This document shows, piece by piece, positions 26,551 through 40,900 of a DNA stretch of 64,000 nucleotides. The notes beneath the pieces were generated by a model. It searched no databases, was not told the DNA's origin, and saw only the letters and a list, made by a program, of their open reading frames with translations. The translations under genes were made by a program, and so were the position numbers. The first letter of the stretch is position 1; the number at the start of each line of letters is the position of its first letter. The stretch comes from Glandiceps talaboti. Taxonomy: Eukaryota > Hemichordata > Enteropneusta > Spengelidae. The stretch spans positions 7,831,431 to 7,895,430 of the forward strand of contig NC_135555.1 in NCBI RefSeq assembly GCF_964340395.1, written 5' to 3'.

Positions 26551-29440
26551 AGCCTGTGCAGGTCAACTCATCTAAAAACAAAGGATTTGTAAGACGATCG
26601 TTGGTGGCGCCCCAAATTCTACAGGTGCTTTACCGTTTGCAAGGAGAATGTTACCAATCATTGACGCGACCTGCAATCCCCGGGCTGCTTGATGATGCCG
26701 GGTTATGTTATCGAGATCAGTTAATTATTAAATTCTATCATATTGATAAATGGCTGTTTTTGTATGATTTTTAGATGTTGTAATATTCTGGACTTCTATG
26801 TGTAAATATACATAGTTAACACCAGTATTGTTTAGTATGTTAATAACTAGCTGTCATTCAATTCTTGTGTTTGAAAAAATAATGATACGAATAAAAACAC
26901 ACGAACAAACTGAATAAGATCGCGTGATATTGAAGAAAACCTTGAAATATACCTTTGAAAGAGAGGTTGCAATAGATATGCGGAACTGTGTATTACATGT
27001 AAAATGTAAAACATCTGAGAATAAACGACTAGAACGACTTGTTACTATAATTTTGAACTAAAAATCCAGGTAGTTGAGTTATCAACAACAATTCCAGAAT
27101 ATTTAAATTGACTAAATCATCCTTATACGTATAAAATTGTGTTTTATGTTTAGAGGGAAAATATAAAAAATGTTTGTTAATAGTTCCCTTCTCAATCGTG
27201 TTGAAAAAAGTCATCGCTCCTCATTCACATGGACCCAGTGCCAAGTGACATCCTCTTCCCACCACCATGACATAGTAGTAGTACTACACTCACCACTAAA
27301 ACCCCTTACAATTGTAAACTCTGAGGCCGGCACCTCTTGTCACCTAAAGCAGTATATGCTCGAACTCCCATTGGTTCAAGTGTTATAGTTTTATTTCCCT
27401 CATCCTCATTTAGCTGGGAAAATGTTACCATCCATGTATGTTTCCTCCCAATTACGACAACATCCTACTAGTCTATACCCTCAAGATAAAATTTTCCCTA
27501 CTACAAGTCATCACAGATTTCTTCCTCACACTATATTGAGTACCAGCAGCGTGTTGCACCTGTTGTTGGTATTCTAAAAGAGAGAATTTATACCCAGTAG
27601 TGTACAGGGGAGACTGTAGACCAAGCAGTCTATGGTTAGACAGGGGAGACTGTAGACCAAGCAGCCTATGGTCAGACCGGCGGATACTATAGACCAAGCA
27701 GTCTATGGTTGGACATGGGAGACTGTAGACCAAGCAGTCTATGGTCAGACCGGTGGATACTATAGACCAAACAGTCTATGGTTGGACATGGGAGACTGTA
27801 GACCAAGCAGCCTATGCAGGGGACTATAGACCAAGCAGTCTATGGTTAGACAGGGGAGACTGTAGACCAAGCAGTCTATGCAGGAGGTTATAGACCAAAC
27901 AGTCTATGGTTAGACAATGGAGACTGTAGACCAAGCAGCCTATGGTCAGACCGGCGGATACTATAGACCAAGCAGTCTATGGTTGGATAGGGGAGACTGT
28001 AGACCAAGCAGCCTATGGTCAGACCGGTGGATACTATAGACCAAGCAGTCTATGGTTAGATAGGGGAGACTGTAGACCAAGCAGTCTATGCAGGAGACTA
28101 AAGACCAAACAGTCTATGGTTGGACAAGGGAGACTGTAGACCAAACAGCCTATGGTCAGACCGGCGGATACTATAGACCAAGCAGTCTATGGTTAGATAG
28201 GGGAGACTGTAGACCAAGCAGATTCGTTAATTGAAATCAAGAGTTTATCCTCATTGGAACAACACAAATAACAGCTCAAATCATTTGTTTGTTCTGATGG
28301 GTCGGTGGGTTACCATGGTGCCTGGCAATGGTGACAATGGGAGTGTGGGTCAAGTTTTTCCTCCGGATATGTGATAAATAGCGTGTGGTGTTGACCTGTA
28401 ATGACCCATCATAAAATTACGTGTAATTCTATGTCGTTTGAATATACACTGTTTGATATTGGGTATATCAATAAGATTCAGAATCACTTTTCGCAGTAAA
28501 ATTTAAATAAATAATAGCGTATAGTCATAAAAAGAATGAAGGACAAAGTATTACTTGAAAAATGAGAGTTGGAACTGAATGATGTTCCTGAAGTAAGTTA
28601 AAGTTAAACTTAGGGAGAAATACCGCCATAGTCGATCTGCCACACTGTCAGACTTTCTTTCATACGGTTATTACAGCTGTAAAAGCGAGCAATGGTACAC
28701 ATCGAGGGCATTTACGTTTACTGGATAGAAATTTGCAAGTACTCCCATCATTCGGCTTTTGTTCGGTAATATTCGGAGAACAGATCCGGGGTCTTAATAC
28801 AAGACTTCTATCATCAAATGAAACGGACTAATTTGCAGTATGATACAATCTATCCTAGAGTATAGCAATTTTACTGGAATACTTGCTATTTTGACGTGCT
28901 TGTATTATTTGTAAGACCTATATAAAGTCGTGTGAACCAACACACCCATTACCAGTATATCAATCGAGTTTGAGGTCGGGAAATAAATGTTTGCCAACTG
29001 TTGTGGTTAAGTCACCAAACAGGGATTTCGATCCATCCATTCATGACAGCAGGATGACCATAGCGAGGTATTCAATCACTATCCCATATTGTTATATACA
29101 ATTCCAATTCATTGCTGGGTTTACTTTGCCGTTCAGTATACAAATACAGATGTAAATACAAACACAGCCGTCACAGGTAACAATGTAGCGCCATCGGCAT
29201 GCATTGGTGTGACTATGTATGTATACATTCATTTGCACAATTCGTTACATGAACGATTTTGTAGATCTATAGATCCCAAATGTCAATGTTCAGATTAACG
29301 AACGGGACAAATGTTTCAAAAACTCGCGAAACCGAAACAAACAGTCAGAACTATGTAGGGACAAATTAATTCTGACCTATGACTAAACAGTTGAATACAT
29401 AAATTTGGTAATAAATCAAAGCCAGAGTGGTCAAATGAAA
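26551..29440. other. About 2.9 kb insertion splitting the duplicated flank
   Basis: Sequence matching the copy 1 flank stops near 26550 and resumes near 29455. The intervening DNA has no counterpart after copy 1. It holds the minisatellite at 27600-28222; no transposase, reverse transcriptase or terminal repeat was recognised. Confidence 0.65.
27600..28222. repeat. Two-subunit minisatellite with a hairpin in every unit
   Basis: Units of about 36 bases alternate between 'gggagactgtagaccaagca' followed by 'gcctatggtcagac', and 'cggcggatactatagaccaa' followed by 'gcagtctatggttggaca', giving a higher-order period near 73, with shorter 'tatgcaggagactatagacc' variants. Most units contain the small inverted repeat atagac-caagca-gtctat or agactg..cagtct. 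Confidence 0.95.
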
Positions 29441-30240
29441 ACATTTCTATTTTTAAATTCCTTTTCAAATCAATTTTCTGTGTTATACATTCTTCGCATG
29501 ATAATATTTGGTTCCCGTTTAGTGATTTTCCGTGGCTTGAATGCCACAACATGACATTCCTCTTCCTCTTTATTTTTCTGACGCATGGGTGTGAGGTGTA
29601 TATGTAACTATAAAGTTAATTTTTAAACAATCGCACCCGCGTCTACGTATAAATTAGAAGATTAAAGTAAATATTCATCATTGCCCAAATATGGAAATGC
29701 AGCGTCATCGTCCCCAATGTGATGCCATTGCCATTTTTTATTAAAGAATTAACTTCAACGCTTTTATTACAATACAGAATAATACAGAATGGGCCAACTC
29801 TACCAATGCAATCGGGAAATCACGCACGTGGAGCCGTTGCTCTCTTTGTTGACCAGTTGTTAGTGTAAATTATGCGAGAATGCAAATGACATCATCTCGT
29901 CTAGACTCCTTGACAAAACACGCCTTTGTCTTGGCTGTTCCACTAATCAACGACACGCCTTCAATTTCCGGAAAACTGTAGTTGAGTTATTTTTTTAAAT
30001 TGTCCAAATGACGATATTTTTTCATGAATTTGTGAAAGAGTCGTTTAACTAAGTAGAAAAATCATATACATGGCACGCGAGTTACGCTCACTTTAGTATT
30101 CAACACGCGTTTCGGTTGATTTGCGTCTCCCAGAGGGGTGGTCCCTGTTGAAGTATCTGATGAATTATTCATCAAACGGTTATTTTCAAAGGGGTGTTAA
30201 TCATCAATGTATTAGTACGAGAGTGGCCTTCTTCGAGGTG
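29441..30240 (+). other. Remaining duplicated flank and upstream region of the cadherin gene
   Basis: 29455-29645 matches 23215-23400 ('cattcttcgcatgataatat', 'catgacattc', 'gcacccgcgt'). The region from 29650 to 30240 probably contains upstream control DNA of the cadherin gene; no specific site can be supported. Confidence 0.6.
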
Positions 30241-30271
30241 AAGTGGACCTTCCTGAGACTAGAATAGGTCA

Positions 30272-30278
30272 TATAAAA
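30272..30278 (+). promoter_or_regulatory. TATA box candidate of the cadherin gene
   Basis: TATAAAA lies about 385 bases before the start codon, with no closer candidate. Transcription would then begin near 30300, giving a 5' UTR of about 360 bases with no evident intron. No transcript evidence is available. Confidence 0.5.
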
Positions 30279-30658
30279 GTGGCAGCAACCAGTTCCGCTG
30301 CCAACTGGAATTTAGTTTCATTGAAATTTAGTTATAATTTTCAACAAATGTGACAGCTTGTTTGCGTGAATTGGAACAGTTAGATATCACTGGTGTACAT
30401 CGCATCGCTGGAACAACACAGATCAGAGTGCGAGCCTGGTAAAGTTTACAACAATCAGTTGATCAATACCAGCTGAGTGAGACTTTTGTGTATGTAACAC
30501 CAAGAATTTCTTGTGAAGTACTCAAGTTTGAGTGATATTATAGTGGAATTGTGAAGTACAATTATTTGAACTGTCCTTTAACATCGTCGCACAGGCCACC
30601 AAATAGTTTGGTGTGAGTCTCTCGGACTTTATGTTTTAGTATTGGACGATATTTCAAC

Positions 30659-31952
30659 ATGGCCGTCAGATCTCCAGTTTTGCAGCTTCTCGCTGTGCTA
30701 CTTGGAGTTACATACGTTGTCGGCGTAGCTTTACCAAGACTTACAGTGCCAAATAATGTGCTTCCAGGCTATGAAATAACAAGAGTACAACATTTTGGAC
30801 AAAATTATTCCATAGGTGAGAGGGGTGATGCCAAAAACATTTTTGAAGTGTCAGACGATGGAATTGTAACTACACGTAAAAAGTTGACCAAGCGGACAGA
30901 CACAGTGGTCGTTCTAGTTGTCGACCAAGTTACAGATACGAACTCGTGGCAAGAAGTGCTTAATGTCCATATTATTGACAGCACTAAAATATTAAAATTC
31001 AAGAGAGACAAGTATTTTGCCACAATACGAGAAAACAGTGCTATCGGTGCAGCTGTTCGAACTGATGACTTATTTGCTGTATTACCAGAAAATCAAAATC
31101 AAAAAACCAAAATTAAATATCACTTACTGGGAGATTATAGCAGTAGGTTTAGATTAAAACTTTTACACATAAATGGCCAGAATCATGCACAGATACTTAC
31201 GCGGGAAGTGTTGGACAGAGAAGAAACGAAGGAATACAGACTGACAGTAAAAGCCGAAACTGTGTGTGAAGTACCCGACTTTGTGACCACTGATGTAACC
31301 GTCACTGTCATCGACCAAAATGATAACTCTCCTGTATTTGAACGAGATATGTATGAAGTTACCATCCCCGAAATCACTGCCAGAAATACTGTCATCTTCA
31401 AAGTCAAAGCAAACGATGTGGACGAGGGAAGAAATGCTGCCTTGGTGTACGGACTAGCTGCGTATAACCCAAATTTTATGGTTATTCCAAAGACAGGTGA
31501 AGTTGTAACGACAGGTCTGTTAGATGTCGGAGTGTTTGATCTTACTCTTTTGGTGAGAGATCAAGGAGATCCCGCTCAAATTGGTCTTCCATCATCTTTA
31601 AGAGTCATCGTTACCTCTGTGGACAATACTCTAAGGTTTGAAGAAGTTATCAAAGATGTGATGAGTTTTACTGCTTCGGATGACGACGTTTTAGTTCGGG
31701 AAAGGAGAGATGTTCTTCCTGATGTCCAAACTTCGATCAGAGAAAACGTCGCAGTTGGTGCTGCTGTTGTTGACATTGATAATATTCCTAGTGATCCCAC
31801 AAGAGATAGATTTACCATGTTGACCCCAACTAATCCCAGATTCCGACTGGATACTAGAACTGGACAGGTAACCGTAGGTGCACCGTTGGATAGGGAAACA
31901 AATGCAGTAGAAGAGTTTACAGTTGAAATCACTCGTGAAGGGGGATCTCAAG
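30659..31952 (+). CDS. Cadherin exon 1: signal peptide and first repeats
   Basis: Residues 1-431. Signal peptide to about 24, an N-terminal repeat without classic motifs, then repeats at about 111-225, 226-325 and from 355. A dibasic-rich RERR at 347-350 (31697-31708) precedes the DVLPDVQTSIREN start of a repeat. It ends caag|gtaagc in phase 1. A single large exon for the first four repeats is notable beside the small exons that follow. Confidence 0.93.
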
Positions 31953-34900
31953 GTAAGCATTGCATAACATAAATGTTTTATTGCGTATTTATTCACCCCA
32001 CCGCACACATTTATTACCCGTCTTTTAACTATTGTAACAATTTAATGACATTTTAAACACTACTGTTCCAATAATCCATAAATGGCATTGTTTGAAGTTT
32101 TTTCAGTAGCGATAAAAGAATATCAAATTATTGTCTGGGGACTGTGTTTTCTTGGCAATTAGTGTGGCCGTAGACCTTAGAGTGGTGATGTTTACAGGCA
32201 AAATCAGTTCGTGCACGTATGCCAGTAAACTTGCTTCTTCGATTCCATTGAAGTTTCTTTTGCAGATCGTCGAGTGTTTCCCCAGTATTTAAGGTTCCTT
32301 CCTCCATATGATGTGCTAAACCTGGCAGCTTTTCCATTTCCTACCATACAGGCAAACAATGATTTTCCAAGTGTTGATAGCTAGATTAAAATTGGTCTTT
32401 GTCTGGAATAGGAATGTGTGATTTTAAAAACATCGTATGTGATTTACTGGTTGCCTGGCCCTTTCACACCTCTAAAAACCTGTAAAAATCAATGAATCAG
32501 AAAGTGTGACCAGTCTTACTTAATGACAATTGTAAACAGCCAATTGGGCTATTTAGAGTGTAATTATTATTAGGTGCCTGTGGCATTTCCTTTTTGCTGC
32601 ATCAGTGTACATTTGTACAAATGTACAGGAAGACAAAGGGACTAACCGTTCTGACCAATTTAAAAAAAAAAGAGGAGATCTCAGCCAGGATAAATCTGAC
32701 ACCTGACAAATGACTGTAATGGATATGGTGTGTATAATTAAAGTTTAGTGAACTGTTTAGGGAAGGTAAAGAATTGTTTAGAATCTGTGTTAGTGCCTGG
32801 CAAATTCAAAAGAGAACATAACTGTTGAATGGTATGGGTCAGTTGTAAGGGCAGCTAGAGCTGTTATTCTTTGTATACAATAGATATTTGCATTTGAATA
32901 AGTAACACACTTTTAATTGTGTAGTGCTAGTCTGTTTTGTGGTTGTGGTATTGTGTAGCTTAGGAGTATCACTACCACAAGGGATTCCACCTAGGCTCTT
33001 TGTAGTTTCTCCTAGTAGGAATGTGTTGACGATAAAGTCGGGTATGTGAGGTGTTCTGTTTGCTTTGATGTGAACCACAACAATTACATACTTTTGAGGA
33101 CATCAAAGTCACAATTCTTTATATGATCCAATTATAAAAGAATGGACGAATCATAAGGTGCATGTGATAATCATTATATTATATTTAATTACTGGTGGTG
33201 CATTTGTTGATGAAATTATATAAGTATCAGAAGCAAAGATTTAATTTGGTAAAACCCTTGAAATGTAAAACTATGGTTTCTATTTAACTTGTCATAATTT
33301 TTGGAAGTCTTTTGAATGTGACAGGGAACCTTAGTTACTGAGTATAGAGACTACTCTCCATTTGTTTTGAAAAAAATAAGTTTCAGAGTTCATAGATTTA
33401 GAAAATGTGACACTTGGCTTGGACAACATATGAAGTGACACTGACAGGGTAGGGATGTATCTGGAACAGTGTTACAGGATGTATATCTGGAATTACATGT
33501 AGTGTCACTGTTACATGTAGTACCATCTGTCCAGATTCAACCAAAGGTATACAGATGCCTCTATTTTCTTTCACTGTTTGTTCTAGAATCACCCAAATCC
33601 TGCAATTACACAGATGTCCACTTTACCTTGAGTGAATGAAAAGAAAATGTAGACTATTATGACAAAAAACAATGTACATTATTACAAGCAAAGAAAGTGG
33701 CTATATAATGCAGAATAGAAAGTGTACATGTTGATTTCAAGGTAACCCGAGTGTAATGCCCTGAACTACTTACTGAAATATAAATAACTGGCATCTCAAG
33801 TCAGTCGGAATAGATCCATGGTTAGTGCTGGTATTTTTGTAATTATAACATGGTTAGGCTTGGCTTAGTGCAAATGTCACTCAATGGTAATGGCAAAGTT
33901 TTAACCTTGTGAATGGGTTGGAATCTAACATTAGTACCAGTAAATATGTTATTTGGAAGGAAGGAAGGGGAGGGAGCATGGATATACCATACTGAAGTAG
34001 GACCAGCATCAACAGACAACAGCATATGATCTTGGATGTCGTGAGCCATTTTCTTTTCTCAGTATTAAAGTTTAAAAGTTTATGCATGCTCGCAGCCTTT
34101 GAAAATGCAAGATTAAATCAAACACATACCAATGAAATATCTAAGTAGTCAGTAAGTGGGTTGTACTTTACGAAAATTATCAGATGTGAAAAAATTACAA
34201 TATATTTATTAATATTCGAACAGAACTGATATAGAGAAATGATATAATCCAACATACCAACATACTTTTTGTTATCAATCTGATCATTGTTTGGTTGGTA
34301 TATGTATGATAAACGAATTCATACATGTATGTGAGAACTGTGGTTGTATTTGTATATTCTTGACTGAGTGACCATTCATGTTTGTTTATATTCTGCCATG
34401 GAATTTTCTCAGACCTTGACAATGGAAGAAAAATGTCCAACAAAAAATAACCAATTTCATGGTCTATTGAACATAAGCTTGTTTTTGAAATACCAAGACA
34501 AGTAAAGATTTTCAAAGTTTACAAAACTGTCTTCCAACTAAATGTAATGTCTTGAGTGGAGAATGAATTATAGTTGCTTACAGACAATGTGGGGAATTCT
34601 TGGTAGCTGAAATATAAAAATAGAATGAAAAGATGAAAAGTTTACATTTACATAAAACTTCAACCTGAAATAGTGATTTCTCAGAACCTTTTTTAGTAAC
34701 TGCAAGAATAAGGAGAATTATAGAAATTAAATGATATAATTATAGAAAGAAAGAAATAGCACTTGCCAACATGTTTACATGCTAAATTATAGTAAATAAC
34801 ATTTTTTTTGACAAGTATATGTTCAGTTCATGTGTACCAGTATATTGTACCTAATGCCAACTTTTACCCCTCTTGCATACTTCAACTGACACATCTTGAT

Positions 34901-37900
34901 GTGTTGATAAAAGTGTACATGTTTTCTTCTGACTGTTTATTGAAGGTGTTTATCCATAAACTGATAATAGACAACAAAGTAGCCCCTGATTTGTCATCTG
35001 AAATGTATCATTAAAGTCCCACAGGTCATGTAAAAGGCGTAGCCATTGGCTTTACATGTATTGCACCCCTTTGGATCCATTCTGTGACACTTTCTACAAT
35101 AGTGTGAACTGATAGAATGCAGTGTGCATCCAAGCTGAACCTGTTTTGCCTGGGGTGTACAATACTAACTCCATAATGTCTTGTGGTCATAAATTGTCGG
35201 CCGGTGGCCCAGCAGTTATAGTGAACCATGTTTCTGTAGCAAACAAAGGGAAACATTGTTCATATACATTATGGGGAAAATTTTGATACTAGTATCAAAA
35301 TTAAAAAAAAAATGGGGAAACCAACAATGACAAGAAAATCAAAGTGGCATTTTGATTAGTTAAATTTCTTGTAAGATAAATGAAAAACACACTCATCCAT
35401 GCCAACATCTAGATGTGCAGGAACCAAAAAACACCATTCATTATCACACCTCAGTAGTTTTGTACTAGCCTAAACTACATGTACATGTAAGCATTTTATA
35501 ATTGGTTATCAGATCTTTCAGCAGTTGGTATTGTTTCATTGTTGGCAGATGTTTGCCATTCATACAGAACACCCCTATTGTGTGATAGATTCTTACTGTT
35601 ATTTGGTATTCTAAGTTAGATAGAGAATAATCAAATACAATTTCAGAATGTCTCAAAGATTTTCAAATTTCTGGTAAGCAAACTGTCTTTCTCTAGCCTA
35701 GAGACTGGTCATGGTGTTACTATAGCTAGTCTAGATGCTATCTATGGCTCCAAATCTTAAGATCTGTGAGAGAAGCTCAAAGCCATGGATAGCCGCTAGA
35801 CTGAAGCTCTCTACACCAAGACAGCTATAGTACCGGTACTAGGAACACCAAAACAAGTCTTCAGGCAAGTTTTCTCCTAAATTGAAAAGTATACATTACA
35901 AATAGAAAAAGGATAAATTAGAATTGGGTGTAATTGTTGTTATGAGGGTAATATCATGTATTATTTATGGTATGTAAATACAAATGCTGTGAGACAGGAT
36001 TAAAATTATGACGATATTGAATTACAGAACCAGTATGGCATGTCACCACAATGAAACCTGTAGTAAGCTGGCCAAATCTGTTAATCATTAAACAGTTTTT
36101 CTTCATTATTTATAGAATTTCACAAATAGTTGTTGTGTGAGTCATGAGGGGGTTGGTATCAAATTAGTAAGGTGTGTTGTGAGGATATGACAATGGTGAT
36201 TTTTTGGTCATTTTTTATCAAAAATCAATCTTTGAAAAAATGGTAAAACTGTTTCATAATAGGAAATGACAAACAGTCATTTCCTTAGTGAAACCATACT
36301 GTGTTTGCACACTGATATGGTGGTAGATTGCACACTTAAAGTTTGTGACCAACAAAGACATGTATACAAGAACTTACATCCCTTGTGATAGCTGGATCAA
36401 GTTTACACAAGAAAGAAGGAGAGAAAAAAATAATATTCAACCAGACAGCAAAGAAACACATAATACCAAACTTAACACCACTAATGATGAGATCAGGATG
36501 GCTGGAATTCTGTGCCAGGAAACAAGCTACCTGTAAAATGCATTGTCTAGAGGCTATCACTGGGTTTGAATCTAAAGATGTCATGACCCAATTCAACCTC
36601 AATCTCAACCCATGAGATGATTTGATACCACGTTGGCATCTAGACTATACAAGACATAGTGACACTGTATACACCCCCTCCTCCCCCCCTCCTCCCCTTC
36701 GGCCTGGCATCATCCTATAATAATAGTATGATGGCTTGAGCTATACAGTTCTGGAAGTGAACAGACAGGCAGACAAACTTCATCCATACTTCATCCCTAC
36801 TGCAGATAGTTGTATCTACAAACTGGCAATCAGACAATCACGCCATATTTCCTGTGATAGGGCTGAAACTACAAAGTCATTACAGGTCCTAAGTGATGAC
36901 TGAATCTCTGACTGGCAGACATTCATACCAAATCCTACACCCAACATGTAGTTGCCAAATCTACAAAGACAGACACTGACAGGCAGACATACCCTAAATC
37001 CTACCCTACATGTACAATAGCTGAATTTATAAAGACAGGCAGCCATACCCTATATCCCACCCTACATGAAATGGCTGGAACTTCCTTCCTGTCATTACTC
37101 TGTGGTTTAGTGCAATTCTATTGGAAGGGTAACTGTATCCAAAGTGGAAATCAGGAAAACATGTCTGTTTACATTCACATGGGAAACGAGCATCAAATCT
37201 GACATTTCTCACATGCTAAGTTTGAAGTAAAACAAAAGGCAAATTGTAAGCTTACACAGGAAAGGAATGATACAAAAATGCTAGAGTGTAGTGGCAGTGA
37301 ATTTCCAGTGTTATGTCTCGAGTCTTGACATGAACCATTCTACAGCCTGTTTCAAGTTACTGCTTTATATGACCGTACAGAAACCATTTAACAAACTGCA
37401 CATACTACACTTTATGATAGCAAGATTGAATGAATACAGCTTCCTGCAATGTTCTGTCAAAATGAAATGAACTAAAATGCCACCTGCATACAGATGTCAA
37501 AACCTTGGTACCCATTTGTCTACATCAAATTGCAGTATGATTTACATGTAAAGGTTTCTTTCTAAATAGACAAAATGTAGCATGAAATTGATATCTTATA
37601 CACAAACTTGTACCTATAGTGTAGAATATGCAATTTCTTGTTTTCTGAATGGTTATATCAAACTGAGCCAGGGAATAGTAACTTAAAATAAGCTGTATTA
37701 GCATAACTAGCACTATTACTAGCAACTAGTCATGTGGTTTTGTTTTACCAAACTACAATTTCTGCCAGTGGTAGTATTTCATCACTGTTGTTTTCAAACT
37801 GCATTTTCCTCACATTTCATTTCAAAATCTACTGTGGTATTTTCAGTCAAGTTCATTGTGCATGGCAATTTGAATAGACACATATTGCAATGTAATATAA

Positions 37901-40900
37901 GTGTGGCTGCCTGCATGTGCCTGGCATATATTGAACACTGAGAACAATTTTGCGCACACTTTGTTCAAAGTTAACCACTAAAATTTAATTGACCAGTCAT
38001 AATTTGGTCAAGCATCACATTGTCATTGTTATTTTAGTCACTACTGCAATAGATCTGACCAGTTCACTGTCATATACTTGTGTAGTACAACTGTATCGCT
38101 GTATGAAATATCTGTATGGTGCATGCCACAACTAACAATATATATTTAAATCAATGCAGAGGTCAGTATTTCTTTGAGGGGATTAACTTTATATTAGAAG
38201 TCAAATTTTTTTTTAATGAGTGTAGGTTTTGGATAAAGAGAAGAAGAAAAATATCCCTCCCAAAAAGAGAAGACAATACAAGCGAATACATAACAAACAA
38301 ACACAACAACTAAACTGTAAATACATGTATATGCCCATAGGGAAGCTAGCCATTTTGTAAATGTATGCTTGCTATACCAGGGGTCATGGGAATTAAAGGC
38401 TTTCTTAGCTGTATGAGGGGATTAAATTCCATGTTTTTATTTTCCTGCATGATTTCAGCAGTGTGGTAGAACACTAAAAACATTGACATTCCTTATCTTA
38501 GGGTATTTTAATGACCTCAAATTAGTTCCTTGTCTAACAGTGATGTATATTCATGTACCAGTCTCTAGTGTCACTCATTTACTAAATTAACCAAGTTACG
38601 TTACCCAATTGTTATGTCTTATCAGTCTGTTCTGACCCAACCCAAATTCCATAGGTTATTTGTTTTTATTATTTTTTTTAATCCCTGGACTAAGACTCCT
38701 GGGTGGTTATTTCTAACAAAGTTTTTATTGTAGGAAATTTGATCAATAGACTGCATGGTATTTTACTTTTAACTACGGTTATGAAATTTGAAAAATAGAA
38801 GAATGAGCTTAATTTCAGTGTTCATGTTTGGATTCTAATAATTTGTTAAACTGTTATTTCTTTGAAGTCGGCATTGATAAACTTTTAAACAGTAGTATGG
38901 TATGTTAAGTTTGAATTGCTTTATTGTTGAACATTATCAGCTCAGTTTTACATATTCATACACATACAAAGAGAGAAGTATGCTCTTCAGAACGGAGGAA
39001 AATGTGACGTCTGATATGATATTTCTCATATTGGTTAAAATTTAACCCAGTTTGATTTTTACATGGTGCATTAATAATCATATTTGTACATTGTATAACT
39101 AACACAAATAGAATTGCAAATACAGATACACTGGTACTGTTGACTAGGACACAGATGTTACTGCTATATAGTGTACAGAAAAAGTAGATTTATACCAATA
39201 GTATACAATGTATATAGGTAAAATATCACGAAATACTCGTCATTTTTCATTGTAGTCTAATAGTGTAGAAACATTTCATTAATTTCTGTGGTCCAGCCCA
39301 TCATCTTGCTGTGTACGTTGAAAAGAAAGAAAAAAATGGCCATGAAAAAAACCATACTTTATATATTTGGTAGTCTAGGTACAAATGTTTTGGTTAATCT
39401 ATGTGTCCTGGGCTACTGCAAATTTCGAGCCTTGCATCTGTTATGTGGTACTGGTAGTACTATACTGCCCGATCTGGTCAGATTTTTATCTGGAAAACTT
39501 TTGAGTTGAGTTGTTACCTAGTTTCATTGACGGTTTTCCAACCTTCAAAAGACTGAAAATAGATCTTTATAGATTCAAGGACAAAAGTTATTGCATTGTG
39601 CATTTTGTGTTTGACCACACAATACATGTAGTCCCTGTGGTACAACTGTGTATTATTAATACAATTAGTTATAATTTGTAAAGGCAACCTATAACAAGCT
39701 ATTAGGTAAAGAGGCTTTTGACTTGAAACCGCTAATTGTTTTGCCGAGGGAGTTTACGGCTGTCTATGTCAGACATGTTTAGACTTCAGTTTCCACCGTT
39801 TTGATTCAAGTGGAATGTTTTGTGTGTGCAAGAGTTGCCTAGAGCTATCCATCTGTCAGTTCTAGTGGATGCACTCTTTGACAAATTACCAGTTCTGCCG
39901 GCATCAATACATGGAGGTGTCGGGTCTTAAAAGACTGGTGTGAGGCAGGTAGCAGATCTAATAACATAGTCGGATAATTTCAAGCTAGCGGAAAGTCAGT
40001 CATCAAGGTGTTGTCGTATAATTGTTTAATGTCAACAGACAAAGACAAAGCTACTAGTTGATTGGTTAAAACAAAGAGATACAGTGGACTTTCGGTGTGC
40101 GGGGTCCATCAGAGCAACTGCGACTTATCTGTAATTTGATTGTCAGAAGCTTGGATTACTAGTGCATTCAGTCTTGATCTCAACTTTTGTTGTTATCCTT
40201 CGAGTGTATGTGCATCCACTGTGAATAAATTCTTAACTTAACTGAAGAGTAATCACAAAGAACAAAGTAGCTCTCTGTGGATGGTATGTGAAGTGTTCTA
40301 GTTGGGATGCCATGTGAACACAATTCTACTCTTCCTGCACTTTATTATTACAAGTGCTAAATCTCTCAAAATGGCATCACTACTGTAATGACCATAGTGT
40401 GTAGAGTTCTAGTGAAGGGTTCTAGCCATTCTGTAAATAGACATAGGACATATTTGTGAGCTGTAAATGTTGTGACCCTAAGTTATCAAAAGTTCATGTG
40501 TCTGCTTAGACATGTCATAGTATTTAGTGAGACAGTCTAAAGCTATGTAGTCACAGTGAATTAATTGATATGTAGCTGGTGTGAGTTGACAAAGAGAGAT
40601 AACCTTGCTACAATGATTTCTTTCACTATTGTAAAGTGAAGAATGGTACCAGATAATAAATTTGCTCAGCATTTGTAAATTCTGTATGTCTGAGTTTCTG
40701 TAATATACATGTATGTATTGTATCTGTTTGCATGCAAACCAGTCAGATGACAAATTTGATTGATGTGTGATAGTGTGGTTATGTCTGAGTTTTTGTAATA
40801 TAGGTACATGTGTGGTACATGTTGGCCTAACCAGCCTGATGACAAATTTGATTAACAATAACATGTGATTGTGTAGTTATGTCTGAGTTTCTGTAATATA

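Noticed and set aside
27600-28222. CRISPR-like array
   Set aside because: Units are contiguous and lack unique spacers of constant length; the context is an animal genome. It is a minisatellite.
40478-40864. 128-codon minus-strand open frame in the cadherin intron
   Set aside because: It lies in a 97-bp tandem repeat region and shows no domain or splice context.
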